Counted from the stretch's first letter, positions 1 through 10,835 are shown. The stretch: 64,000 nucleotides of DNA from Tretioscincus oriximinensis (GCA_022410635.1 JAJVDF010000138.1:208069-272068), one strand, 5' to 3'. The notes: generated by a model not told the origin, from the letters alone. A program made the numbers and translations.

Positions 1-117
1 ATTGACATCATAATTATGCTGGAGCTACAATATTATGTATGAGAANGAGTAGTAGTTTGTTTTTATACCTCACTTTTCTCAACTCAAAGGTAATTAAAGT
101 GATTTACATAATCTTTT

Positions 118-286
118 GGTCTCCTCTTCACAACAGACACTTTGTGAAGTAGTTGGGGCTGAGAGAGCTTCAAAGAACTGTGACTAACCCAGGATTATCC
201 AGTTGGTTTTTGTGTAGGAGTGCATAATGAAACCGGGAGTCTTCCAGATAAGAGTTGGACATTCTAACCACTGCACCAGACTGTTT
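118..286 (-). repeat. tRNA/CORE-type SINE, antisense copy
   Basis: Read on the minus strand it starts with the SINE head (GGTGCAGTGGTTAGA), then the GTCACAGTTCTTT and CTCTCTCAGCCCC blocks and the TGTCTGTTGTG block. The same order occurs at 11,241, 18,114, 26,170 and 43,655. It lacks a recognisable 3' tail and is diverged, so it is an old, 3'-shortened copy. Confidence 0.75.
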
Positions 287-763
287 CTCTCAGATGTTGG
301 AGATATTCATTGGTTATCCAAAAATCCCTTGAAGGATGAAGGTTAGTTGAAATAAATGAGTTCTGCCTTCACCCTCAATCTGGTCGCAGATCCAAAATAT
401 CTTAACTGACAGCAACAGTAAGGAATCCCTGATGTAAAATATGATCAGCAGTGGCACTCTTAATATACATTTTGCATTAGAAATCTTTAACACAATGGAG
501 ATTTTCTTCTTTTTCTTTCTTTCTTTAAAAAGAAAAAAAAATGAGTAATGTCTGCCTCTCCTGGGATTCTTGAAATAACTCAGAAGTGTTAAAGATAATT
601 CACCACTAGTGAACACTCTTAAACAAAGATTAATCAAAGATAATGAGGTTACCGTGTACTATTATCTATTTATTTAACGCTCTACAGAGATCTTGATCAA
701 AAGCTTGTTAATGTCAGTAGGTGTCTCTTCATTGTTCTCCCGAAGACTCTGGAACACGCCATA
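287..763. other. Unique AT-rich DNA
   Basis: I see no repeat or gene signature. There is a pyrimidine/A-rich run near 504-541. Confidence 0.5.
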
Positions 764-764
764 A

Positions 765-783
765 ATTATTATTATTATTATTA
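765..783. repeat. (ATT)n microsatellite
   Basis: About six ATT units in perfect register. Confidence 0.9.
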
Positions 784-2529
784 GCCTCCTTTATGCTGAA
801 GGGAAAGTGATATGGAAATTTGTTACGTTATGTACAAATCATGTAAGGAGCAATTTCTTGGGTCCATTGTTAACAAAAGCTCTGTAGCCTCTGCCTTTAG
901 AGAGGTGCTCTTGAAAACCTCTCCCCCCGAGCTAGTTAACTGACAAGTCCCCCAAAGAATAGAGAATGTGTTTGAACAACACACAAAGAAGATCTTTGTC
1001 TGTTAAATATTAATTTTTTAAATCTTAAGATGGAGCAACACTATGCTTCCGAAGAGTGATTTATCTTTACTGTTCTTCCAAAAATAGCGGTTACAAAAAC
1101 TGTATATCTAATCTGTACGACTGCCATCAACTCTTCCTTTTCAAGTTTGAATGACAGGTCATTCTGGGAACCTGTGTGAGGGAGTCGCGGACAAATTCAA
1201 TTAGCCAGGTAACCCCAGAAGATTCGCTAATGTAGGCACAGCCGAGAAATCTCTCTTCAAAAGTTTCTTCTTCGTTTGACATTCTCAGTCATTTCAAGTG
1301 TCAAAGAACAAGGCCGACATAATGAGCTATCTTGGGCAAGTGTGTTGCAGTTGGAATACCCCAAGGGGAGGATTTCACATCTTTTGTGTGCAAACAGCAG
1401 CCTGCTAGCAGGTTCATATGATTGCTTTGGAGCAGAATAGGGCAGAAATAGCCTCTAAAAATTCTCCAGCTATTGCAGGCGAAGTGGAGTGTTCTGTCCT
1501 CCAAGCTGATTTTACATTTCNGTGTTATTTTCTTGACTAGGACAGAAGGTGAAACTGGTGCAAGTAACCAACTCAAAATAAAAAGGTTTATTTGAAATAC
1601 AAAAAAAAAAGTTTGAAATCAAACTCCTCTCAAAACTGTCTATTTAATAATTGCTTTCTTGATGTTGTAGTCTTCTTTCCTTTCAACTCTGTTTTCCTTT
1701 GAGCTTCCAAACCTTTTTTACTTTCTTTTCTGAACCTCTTAAATGTCGGAAGTATGTTGCCTCCAAACTCTGCAGCACCTAAAACTGAAACTAACTTGAA
1801 AAAGAAAGCAACTAAANTAAAATTCTAGGACCTCCCAGCATTTCTTAAATGAACAGGGTCTAAATATGGTNCCCTCCCAAGAAAACTATACAAAAACATC
1901 TAAATCCCACACTAACTATATGGGTAATTAAAATGGAATTAAAAGGAATTAATATAAGTCTCTGGGGGCATAACAGGGTGCATTTCATCATATTGTGCTA
2001 GGTTAAGAGAAGGTTTCCCATCCCCTACTTAGAGGAGGTGTTCAACATTCACACTGGCAGCATGTGGCATACAGGCAGAAGCCAGTCAAAATAACCAGGG
2101 TGGTAAAAAATAAAATAAAACAAAACAACAGAATATTATGCAACTCTTGTAACATNGTGCCTAAATCTTGATCATGGCAACTTGAACAGAGAAACAAGAG
2201 ATTCTTTCTAGGTAAGTTCAAACTTGGAAAATCAGTCACTACGCTCGTTTTTCCCATTCCCATTTGTACAATTTCCATATTGAATCACTGTCTAACTTTC
2301 TCTCCATTTGTGCAGGGAAAGTTATGCAGAGTTTATATACTGTATATACAGACAACCCAGGTCAGGGATTCTGTACCTAATCCCAACAACTGCCTTCCTT
2401 TCCTTTGCCTTTTGCTTGTAATTTTTTCGGAATTGTTTTACTCTGGATCTACAAACACAGGAAGACCCTCCTTTCTGCATAGGGCAAAGTATGTGCTCTT
2501 GACTGAGATTCAAGGCAAGACTGCCACAC
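784..2529. other. Unique DNA, no gene seen
   Basis: No transposon hallmark or splice-flanked open segment was found. There are short A-runs near 1,601-1,611 and single Ns at 1,521, 1,816, 1,871 and 2,156. The short open frames here have no coding features. Confidence 0.45.
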
Positions 2530-2740
2530 TAGAGCTCAGATGTACAAGGAGTAGGGGAAAGAGCAACCAATTGGGAGCCTGTGCACATGGGTTCTTGGGA
2601 ATACAATGGAATGGCAATACAATTCCCCTTGGATTCATCAACTCCTCACTGCAGTAACACAGAAAGCTGAGCACAGACAGGCAACTGGACTATCCCGGAA
2701 TCAAAATACATTCCGGATTTAAACAGCTCATCTGGAGGGG
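2530..2740 (+). repeat. Dispersed repeat family E, copy 1
   Basis: This stretch matches 60,360-60,565 in the same orientation. Shared blocks are GAGCTCAGAT, GCAACCAAT, AATACAA, TAACACAGAAAG / TAACCCAGAAAG, GACAGGCAA and GATTTAAACAGCTCAT. Two diverged copies of about 210 bp define the family. I do not recognise the class. Confidence 0.65.
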
Positions 2741-3054
2741 TTCTGAGTCTTCATTGTTGCAGACAAAACATCCCTAGATCCTTTCACTGTTCTTCATGGG
2801 ATAAGGTTTCCAAGTAAAGTGTAAATATATATTCCAATTTTCTAGAATATACTGCATGCCACCCTCTTGCTGGCATGGTTTGCATGCATGGTCACCAGAA
2901 ACACATGTATGACTTCCAGTATTGTTGCCACTCTGGGGTTTTTATGTTGGTGGGATCCCTGGGTTGGCGATGTCTACATGCTGGTAACCAGTATAGTCAG
3001 GTCCCTGGCTCTATCCTGTGGACAGCAGGGCAATGATAACTGAATGATTTTATT
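2741..3054. other. Unique DNA
   Basis: No feature seen. Confidence 0.4.
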
Positions 3055-3435
3055 ANGTGACTAACAGAATTAGCCCATTGTATTATGGTAAAGCAATGGC
3101 CTCTAGCCNCTGCTCCCTCTTGCTTCCACCCATGCCTTCAACCACTCCCCATGCCCCTTCCCATGCATCCTTCCCTTGCTGCTTCTTTCTTTCCTTCCTG
3201 CCTTCCTTTGTTCTTCATTACCATCCTTCACTTCTTTCATCTACCCTTTACTTTATTCTTCCTTTCCTTCCTTCCCTTTTCCTTCCTTCCTTTTTTCCTT
3301 CTTTCCATCATTCTTTCTTCCCATCCTTGTGTCATTGGTCTCTGGAAGCTGCCAAAGTTCCTCTCATTGGTCATTGTACCTCAGAATTTTGGACTTTGTG
3401 GTATGTATTTTATTATATACAGAGATTATCTTCTC
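3055..3435 (+). repeat. Palindrome-pyrimidine repeat family D, copy 1
   Basis: The left block (AATTAGCCCATTGTATTATGG, partly self-complementary) is followed by a (CTTCC)-rich tract at about 3,100-3,332. The right block then reads CATTGGTCTCTGGAAGCTGCC and ends in TTTTATTATATACAGA. Copies at 16,985 (minus), 50,480 and 63,862 share the two blocks with tracts of different length. The open frames through the tract are low-complexity artefacts. Confidence 0.7.
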
Positions 3436-5099
3436 TAGTGGGAGGAAGGTGTGCATATGAATGGAACCAAATATTATTTTATTGCAACAGTCTAAAAATA
3501 GTAAAAAACAATCATCATTTTCCTTCACCGTAACCTGAAAAAGTGCCTTTTTCACAGTGCCAGCCAGGGGGGAAGCATGCTTTGTGAACCAGAAGGTATG
3601 TGCATAGTAGAATATTTTTACAAGATGTTTTTGATCTCAGTTCTTCTAGCTTTGGGACTCTGTGAAGTTCGGGGAACGGAGAGGGGGAGTCAAGTTTAAT
3701 TTCAAAAGCAGCTCCCTATTTATAATTAACACATATTCCTTAGAAACAAGCAAAAGTAGAACAAATTTCCCANCCACAGCTTATCTGAATGCTATGCCAA
3801 GAGAATAAAGGACACCAAATGAGGCTCCAGATCCAACGGTGACGTTCAGTTGCCAGATGTTAAGCATCACATTTAATTACAAGGTTCCTGAGAAGTTGGG
3901 AAACTTATAAGAATCTGCAGGCTTTTCTGTAACCATCTTGTTGTCATGTTAAGTACAGAACAGAGGATTGTAACCATCATAAAAGGGAGAGATTGGGCTA
4001 GATAAACCTGCGTTGAAAACATGGCACAGTTGTAGGGAAGGAGCAAGATGACAAATTCTAAATTAAAGCCATTTGTCTGGAAGTGAATTTTCATCCACTT
4101 TAAGTATTTGATCATAGTAGAAGGAAACTGTAGAACACAAGAGAGAATGTTGACTTAGTTTCTTTCTTTCTCTCTCTCTTTCTTCCCTCCCGTTAGCTGG
4201 TTTTATTTGGGTTGGGAAGGACCTAGGACTATCAGATTCGAATGCCTTAGTACTGTTAATCAATGCTCAGTTACGTTTTCTGTCAACACTTTCTGGCATT
4301 CATTTGACACTTGTGTCAATGCTGAATCTTTCATTTTAAAACATGCCCCACCACTTAAGGAAGCAAACATCCCAGGTAGGGATGGGGAAATGTGGTTGCA
4401 AGTCAAATTGGATCAAGTGTTTTGACTCAGATCAAGCACTCCTTTCAGGTGCCTGGATACAGCAATCTGTCAGATGTCATCCTGGTGCCAGNCGTTCTAG
4501 TTTCATTCAAAGACCTAATCTGAAGGCAGGCATTTGAATAGTGCTTAGTGCATGATCAGACACATTTAAAGAAGCACTCTTTCAGGGAATTTGAGTCTGT
4601 ATCAGCAGACTCAACNTCCCCACCAACAACAACATTTGTCGCATCTGATATTTCAGCAAAGTAAGCAAAACCTAGCTATGCACACTGACTACTTTGGCCA
4701 CTTAGAAATAAAGCGATTTCTTGTCCAACCCAACTCGATGGAAAGAAATACCTTCAGGTTTATGACAACCACTTACCCCATCTTGTAGTCTCAGAAAAAT
4801 CCAGCTCTCCAACACTGAGGTTTCGTAGATTTGAAGAAATTCTTTCCTCGAGCCAAGTTGGGCATTAGCCAAGAACCAAGGATTTGCTGCCAAGTGGCCA
4901 GCAATGGTGAGTGCCCAAAGTTAGGAATCAGGAACTGAACCCTGTAAGCTCCAGGTCACCAAAAAGGGGGAGGGGATTAAGTGCAGCGTTGAGGTAGGTA
5001 GCATCTATATGTTACAGTCTCCAATCCACATTCAAATGTCAGAAAATGCCAGCTCTCCAATAACCTTTAATGAGTATTAGGGTTGAGATAAGAACTTTA
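3436..5099. other. Unique DNA, no gene seen
   Basis: Ordinary AT-rich sequence with a short CT-rich run near 4,160-4,190. A GTAAGT-like site on the minus strand near 4,767 lacks a credible exon. Confidence 0.4.
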
Positions 5100-5488
5100 G
5101 GCTGTGCCCCCACTAAGAATTTTTACAGAGATGAAAGCAATGTACCTTCATGTATGGGGAAGCGTATAAATAAATGAATAAATAAATAAACACATGATCT
5201 TGTATTTTTCCAACCACTGCTGTTTGTCCAATTCTACAGTGAGGTGTTCAGTAATGTGGACTTGGTAAATCTTGCAAGACTTTGAGACTAGATGTAAATG
5301 TTCATTGGCTCTCAGCCCTCAGAGAATGCTGGGAATGACCTATGTGGCATGTCATGTGACAAGAATGCAAGGCAATGTAATGGGAACCTAGGAAACAGTG
5401 TGGGAAATTGAAGGCAGGTGGTGAGGAATCTCGAATGTAATTTTCCTGATTTAAAAGAAATGACATAAACATGTCATGGGGCACACCC
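5100..5488 (-). mobile_element. Family B MITE (GGCTGCATCCCC termini), full length
   Basis: This is the best-delimited copy of the commonest non-LINE repeat here. It begins GGCTGTGCCCCCAC, and its far end is the complement of GGGTGTGCCCCATGAC. Both ends are flanked by TTA (5,097-5,099 and 5,489-5,491). A 3-bp TTA duplication is typical of PIF/Harbinger elements, so that class is inferred. The interior (complement of CCCAGCATTCTC and AGAGCCAATGAAC) matches copies at 20,205, 20,749, 24,763, 36,684, 45,651, 51,890, 54,781, 58,930 and 62,830. No coding sequence. A small (AAAT)n run lies inside. Confidence 0.8.
5166..5192. repeat. (AAAT)n microsatellite inside the MITE
   Basis: Imperfect AAAT/AATG run of about 27 bp that interrupts the family B sequence near its end. 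Confidence 0.85.
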
Positions 5489-6014
5489 TTAGTGTCTAGA
5501 CACTATCACCAGTTTTGAGCTACTTTTTATGTATGCATGGATGCCTTCTCTCTTGAAACAAAAGTTCCATTTCAATTTTTAAGCACAGATTAAGAAGCGC
5601 GACTCTTACCTCTTGATTTGATGAGTGTATTTGTATTCTCCCATCTCCAGAGATCGTCATGTAGCAGCACATGGCAGCAGTAGGGTTATAAAATTCTAAT
5701 TACCTAAGAACTTCCCCTACATTGTTGGTTTTTGATTTATTTTGAAGATTTTAATGAACTACAGTAGGGAAGTGATTATGTGATTTTGTAACATTTATTT
5801 CCTTCTATTCTTCCTGATATGTCTCATTATAATTTATGAAATTGTTTAAGTGCTCCTNGTCTTTGAACTGGCAGGGGACTGGCAGGGTGTTTTCCTGCTC
5901 ACATTGACTCAAGTTCACGCTTTCTCTTTACTTGCTGCTGAGACAGAATTGCACTTAGAGATCCTGGCCTGAAATCCTTTCAGTTTGAGCTGCGACTGGT
6001 GCTTGGAGGCAATT
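5489..6014. other. Unique DNA
   Basis: No repeat or gene signature seen. Confidence 0.4.
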
Positions 6015-6170
6015 TTTCTTCTTCCTCTTTCTTTCTCTTCATCTCCTACTTCCTCTATTTTTCTTCTTGTACTTGTTCTTCACTTCTCCTTCTCTTTATG
6101 CTCCTCCTTCTCCTTCTCTTCTTCCTTCTTCTCTTCTTCCTCCATCTCTTCCTTTTCCCCTCCTCCTACG
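6015..6170 (+). repeat. Polypyrimidine (CTT/TCC)n tract
   Basis: About 155 bp that is almost all C and T on the plus strand. The Ser/Phe- and Leu-rich open frames it creates are composition artefacts. Confidence 0.85.
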
Positions 6171-6690
6171 CCTCAGAATTTGATCTCAAGTCTATTCAAA
6201 CTGGTTTAATCCCTTAAATTACATTTTTAAAATTTTTCAAGGAACCAAGATTGTGCAGTAGAACTTTTCAGACTTCGTAAGGTGGTTACAGGGAATTTGG
6301 TTCAAACTACTTTTCAGTGTCCCAATGAAAGTATTGCTGTGGATGAAGCAACTGCGTCTTTTCTTCCTTACAAAGGGATCCTGAGGAAAATTGGCCAGAT
6401 GTGCAAACTCAGTATAATTCCATGATCCTAATGAATTTAATCATCGCCCTCCTCACCTTTGGCAACATGTACAAGAACTGCACAGTATCAGAATTACCAT
6501 TTGTCTACAGCAAAACCCACATTACTTGGATCTGCATTCATCATATGGCGATTTATGAAAACATACATTCTTGGGAAGAATGATGCAAGATTGGGCAAGA
6601 AATAAACAAGATCGTAGGAACAAACGTAACTTGGTCCAACAGAGAANGTGCAATGCTGATACTAGAGGGCACGAATGATGTGGTCAACAA
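6171..6690. other. Unique DNA
   Basis: No feature seen. Confidence 0.35.
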
Positions 6691-6748
6691 GAGCCAGTCT
6701 TTCAACTGAAAGATCCGTTCTCAAAGCCCTGTGTTGGATGTCTACCAT

Positions 6749-6941
6749 CCAAGATGGCGCCGATGAAGGCTGCCTCGGTGAAATGCTCTCAACTGGTTTC
6801 TTCTTTTTCGTCATTTTCTACTACTCCCTGCAGTTCTCAACGGACTTCATACTCCTGAATGTGTACTTAAGGAGCAACTCTCTGTAACCTCTCCCCTATT
6901 TATCTTTACAAACACTGAGAAATTTTAGCACAGGAGACAGC
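6749..6941 (+). promoter_or_regulatory. LINE 5' UTR monomer 1 with YY1-like site
   Basis: It begins CCAAGATGGCGCC, the core of a YY1 site as found at the start of many LINE promoters, and ends CAGGAGACAGCCAT. A second copy follows at 6,981. Promoter activity is inferred from this layout. Confidence 0.6.
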
Positions 6942-6980
6942 CATACCAAACTGCCATACCAAACTGCCATACCAAACTGC
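6942..6980 (+). repeat. 13-bp minisatellite, three units
   Basis: CATACCAAACTGC occurs three times head to tail, exactly between the two LINE 5' monomers. Confidence 0.9.
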
Positions 6981-7173
6981 CACAAGATGGTGCTGATGAA
7001 GTCTGCCTCTGTGACTTCATTTTCTACTACTCCCTGCAGTTCTCAACGGACTTCATACTCCAGAGACCAACTGCTGGGAATTAGGGAATGTTTACTTAAG
7101 GAGCAGCTCTCTGTAACCTCTCCCCTATTATCTTTAAAAACACAGAAGAACTTTTAGCACAGGAGACAGCCAT
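6981..7173 (+). promoter_or_regulatory. LINE 5' UTR monomer 2
   Basis: This is a second copy of monomer 1: CACAAGATGGTGCTGATG, then CTACTACTCCCTGCAG, CAACGGACTTCATACTCC, CTCTGTAACCTCTCCCC and a closing GGAGACAGCCAT. The YY1-like core is kept as AAGATGG but has lost its CpG. Relative to monomer 1 it carries a small extra segment (CAACTGCTGGGAATTAGGG) near 7,068. Confidence 0.6.
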
Positions 7174-7309
7174 TTCCGGGCAACAATGGACTACCAAAAA
7201 CAAACACAGACGGCAAAAACGAAGAGGTAAAAGGGCGGGAATTTTAAATAGACTAAGGAGTAAGGGAGTTAAAAAAAAACCCGCTCCCTTCAATCTTTCT
7301 TACCAATTA

Positions 7310-7963
7310 CGTTCACTTGCCAATAAGATGGATGAAATACTTCTTTTAAACAGATGCAATTTTGATTCATTGGCAATTATTTTGGGAGATTTAAACAAGG
7401 CAAACTTAAGGGAAGAGCTACCAAAATATTTCCAGCATGTCAATTGTCACACCAGAAGCAAGAATATCTTAGACCACTGCTACACGACACTAAAAGATGC
7501 TTATCGGTCCTTACCACGAGCAGCTGTGGGCCACTCTGATCATTGCATGATTCACCTTGTACCTGCTTACAAACAAAGATTTAAAGCCACAAAANCAACA
7601 ATCAAACCAGTGAGGACTTGGACTGAGGAGGCAAAGTTAAAGCTACAGGCTTGCTTTGATTGCACAGACTGGAATATTTTTAAAGACACCTCTGCAGACC
7701 TGGATGAACTCATAGATACTGTAACATCATATGTCAGCTTCTGTGAAGACCTATGTGTACCAACCAGGAACTTGCGAATATACAGTAACAATAAACCTTG
7801 GTTCACAGCTAAACTCAAGCAGTTACGTCATTCCAAAGAGGAAGCCTACAGAAAAGGTGATAGAATGCTGTACAATCAGGCCAGAAATGTACTAACAACG
7901 GAGATCAGAGCAGCAAAAAGAAACTACTCTGAAAAAGCTAAAGAATCAGTTCTCAACAAATGA
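7310..7963 (+). pseudogene. LINE endonuclease fragment, internally deleted, no RT
   Basis: This open frame of about 218 codons reads RSLANKMDEILLL at its start, like the N-terminal block of LINE apurinic-type endonucleases. It jumps almost at once to GDLNKANLREELPKYF, a motif that normally lies more than 100 residues downstream. The catalytic-type GHSDH motif follows (about residue 66 from the ATG at 7,328). The linker after it contains TIKPVRTWTEEAKLKLQ and NNKPWFTAKLKQLRHSKEEA, then a stop at 7,961. A one-base shift just upstream (near 7,309) separates the leading LTN block from RSL. Protein and LINE family are clear; activity is unlikely because the endonuclease core is deleted. Confidence 0.75.
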
Positions 7964-8040
7964 ACCAGCAAACAGCATATATGTATACTGAGAGCATATG
8001 CACCAAAGACAAATTCCTTGTGTGTCCAATCACACTTGGC

Positions 8041-8070
8041 GAATAAAGAATTCTATTCTATTCTATTCTA
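8041..8070 (+). repeat. (ATTCT)n tail of the LINE
   Basis: AATAAAGA is followed by (ATTCT)n. The pentamer directly abuts the AATAAA-like signal, as expected for the replicated 3' end of an L2/CR1-type element. Confidence 0.85.
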
Positions 8071-8074
8071 GAGA

Positions 8075-8290
8075 GGGGTGAGTGCCCTCAACTGGTATTC
8101 AGCTCTAGCCAACTCAGCTATTTGAAAAAAGTACCGATTTTCAATCTACATTTCAAGTAGATAGATGAGTACCACCATTAAGCTGGGGGGGGGATGATAG
8201 AATAGATGTAAGCCTTCGAGCAAAAATTAACCTTGTAAGCAGCTCTGAGTCCCTTCAGGTAAAAGGGGTGGGGTATACAGAAGACAGATG
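8075..8290 (+). repeat. tRNA-headed SINE family A, 5'-truncated
   Basis: Contains CAGCTCTAGCCAACTCAGCTA, GATAGAATAGATGTAAGCCTT, TTGTAAGCAGCTCTGAGTCCC and AGGGGTGGGGTATA, in the order seen on the minus strand at 34,041-34,325. It lacks the tRNA-like head. The 3' GTAAGC..GAGTCCC..GGGTATA block also ends the other SINE family here. Confidence 0.7.
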
Positions 8291-9399
8291 CATCACAACA
8301 TATATTAGCTGTCCAATTACAAATTGTAGCAAACTGGAGAAACGCAGAATCCTGGAAAATTCCCAGAAGGTACAACTACATCATAGAGCAACTAGGATTT
8401 GATATAATAAGAGTGAATAAGATCAAATTATTGGGCATTAACCACAAAAAAATGTCATGAGAAAGAGGAGGAAGAAACTTATAAGTATGAATAAAGAAGT
8501 AACAAAGACGTATTGTATGTTGACATAATTTGTGTGAGTTACACCACTTTAGGATAGACAATGGGGGGGGGGGGTTCCTTATTTCTTTTCTTATTTCTAC
8601 GTTTCTGTACAAAACAACCTAAATACATTTTATCAATGCTTTATACTGTATTGTATAGCAATGTGTATTGCACATAAAATAACAGAAAACTAAAAGAAGA
8701 GAAGAAGAAAAAAAGAATGATGTTAAGATAAAGGACAACTATAATTAGTGATCGGAGTGTAATGATAAATGTGGAATGCTGGTGGGGGGATTGTGTTATT
8801 AATANTGATGATGCTAACATTGGAGATTTTACTTACCTGCAAAATTTCTACTAATTTAGAAAAATCTTTTTCATACTTTGATTAAGATTGTTCAAGGAGA
8901 CTTCTTTAGTGCACTGTTCTTCTTTTAGGAATCTTTTGCTATTGTTTTTTTCTCTTTTAAACGCACTTACCATCTTTTCTGTTGAGCATATTTCTTAAAA
9001 AAATCTTCTTTGTTTTCTACTTTTCCCTATCTTATTACCCCAGGAAGTGCTCTTATAAATAACAGCTGCAACCACTAATTGGTTTAGTTAGCAGAAAATT
9101 AGTAGGGACCACTTTATATTGGAAAGATACTCTTTCATTTGGTGTGAATGAGATAGGAGAATGCATTTTGCTTGTATTTGATCATATTTCATTTGAGGAA
9201 TGGGTGGATTACTGTACTGTGGAACGAAGAAGAAAATTTGAAAGGCCTTTTCAGTTTCAGAAAGCATGTGTTTAACTTCTCTGGCACACACAAACATTTA
9301 GGACAAAGTACTTCCAGATCTAAGTAAGTAAGTGTGTCAAATTCCATGTTTTTGGAAGAAAAAAACAGTTTTCCAGTTTATAAAGTCCCTTCATTAGTC
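8291..9399. other. AT-rich unclassified DNA
   Basis: Contains an 11-G run near 8,563-8,573. A minus-strand GTAAGT donor near 8,838 follows a stop codon and is not a convincing exon. The stretch might include decayed L1 3' UTR, but nothing is diagnostic. Confidence 0.3.
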
Positions 9400-9619
9400 C
9401 AGATGCTTTGGACTCCAACTTCTGTTATAGTGACCCNGCATAGTCAATGGACAGAAGTTCTGTAACATCTGATTGTTACTGCAGTTCTCAAATATCTGAG
9501 AGTCCTCCAATGGAATCAAAATGGCCCTATATTCGAAAGTCTCAGGGCAGTTTACAGTAAAAAAAAGTANGATATTATCTAGCAATGTCAAAAAAATAGG
9601 GAAGGTCAGCAGTTTTCTC

Positions 9620-10835
9620 AGCCAAAGGTCAGGCCAAAGATGTGTTTCTTCAAGCATTTTCTGAATGTGCACAGAGATGGTGACTGATGCACCTCAAGGG
9701 GGAGATTATTCCATAGCTTGAGGTTTGCCACAGAGAAGGCCCTATCCTAGGTTCCCACCCTATTGACCACTGAGGGAGGAGGCACAATCAGGAAGGTCTC
9801 CCCTGAAGATCTCAAAGCTCGAGCGGTTAATATGGAAGAAGGCATTCCTTTAGATATTTGAACCCCAAGGTATGTAAGGTTTTATAGGTTAGAGTTAGTA
9901 CCTTGAATTGGGCTCAGTAGCACATTGGCAGCTCTTTCAAGACCGATGTGATCTGTCACCAGTTGATCTGGCCAACAGTCTAGCAGCTGCTGCTTCTGAT
10001 CCATTTTCAAGGGCAGCCCCATATAAAGTGCATTACACTAGTTCAATCTGGAAGTTATAAGAACATGGATCATTGTGTCCAGATCATCCCTGTCCAGAAA
10101 TGGCTGCAACTGGTGGACCAGACATAACTGGAAGTAGGTATTCCTAGCCACCACTTCTACCTGATCTTCAAGTGTCAGTGAAGGATCCAGAAGCAGCCCC
10201 ATGTTTCACACCTGTCTCTTATAGAGCAATTCAATCTCATCAAGGGCAGAGTGTCTCCTCACTGCATGGACTCAAGACATAGTGACACACAGCACCTCCA
10301 TCTTGTCTGTATTCAGCTTCAATTTGTTGGTTCCCATCCAGTCCATTATTGCCTCCAGGCACCTGTCAAGCACTTCAACCACCTCTCCTGATTCAGATGG
10401 AACAGAGAGATAGAGCTGTCATCTGCATATTGATGACACTTCACTCCAAATTTCCTGGTAATCTCTAGCAGCTTCATATAGATGTTGAACAGCATGGGGG
10501 AGATGATCAACCCCTGAGTAGCTCCACAAGTGAGCTTCCAGACGGTTGAACAAAACTCTCCCACAACCCCTCTATGGAAGTAGCCTTGGCAATAGGAGCG
10601 GAACCATTGCAATGCCATGCCACTAACTCCTAAANCCCTAAGCCTCTCCAGGAGGATACCATGGTCAATGGTATCAAAGGCTGCCGAGAGGTCCAGGAGA
10701 ACCAACAGGGATGCATTCCCCCATCTCACTCCCAGAGCAGGTCATCAACCAGTGTGACCAAAGTGGTTTCCATGCCATGACCAGGCCTTAAGCCAGATTG
10801 AAATGGGTCTAGATGATCAGTTTCTTCCAAGTTAT
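9620..10835 (-). mobile_element. Jockey/L2/CR1-type LINE, RT to 3' ORF end
   Basis: Reading the minus strand from 10,835 downward gives FQSGLRPGHGMETTLVTLVDDL (before the N-terminal RT block), DLSAAFDTIDHGILLERL, SPMLFNIYMKLLE and the catalytic YADDSSI box at about 10,415-10,440. Next come RT thumb and connection segments (ANVLL..TNSNL) and a terminal block (LWNNLPLEVHQSPSL..FRKCLKKHIF) ending near 9,620. Several frameshifts and stops break it. It is 5'-truncated at 10,835, where another LINE tail begins. Confidence 0.8.
10346..10729 (-). pseudogene. LINE reverse transcriptase palm fragment (YADD)
   Basis: This 127-codon uninterrupted piece of the LINE above includes RT motif A (DLSAAFDTID), the region before motif B (GATQGLIISPMLFNIYM) and motif C (YADD). 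It would be an internal, C-terminally shifted fragment of ORF2. One N lies at 10,635. The function is dead: no start context, no endonuclease and no C-terminus. Confidence 0.8.

Larger units (their letters stand above)
6741..8070 (+). mobile_element. Internally deleted L2/Jockey-type LINE with 5' promoter monomers
   Basis: In order the element contains two related 5' monomers (6,749-6,941 and 6,981-7,173), a short unique leader, an open segment from a LINE apurinic-type endonuclease (7,310-7,963), and a short 3' end with AATAAAG followed by (ATTCT)n. The reverse transcriptase is missing, and part of the endonuclease is deleted too. With both ends retained this is not a simple 5' truncation. 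It resembles a non-autonomous half-LINE that could be mobilised by a full-length relative. The clade (L2-like, CR1/Jockey superfamily) is inferred from the protein and the pentamer tail. Confidence 0.7.

Noticed and set aside
4702..4893. Minus-strand coding exon with a GGG|GTAAGTGG donor
   Set aside because: The open frame continues well past the donor and no convincing acceptor precedes it.
8838..8975. Minus-strand exon ending GCAG|GTAAGT
   Set aside because: The open stretch (about 41 codons) ends in a stop before the donor and the region is AT-rich with no clear acceptor.
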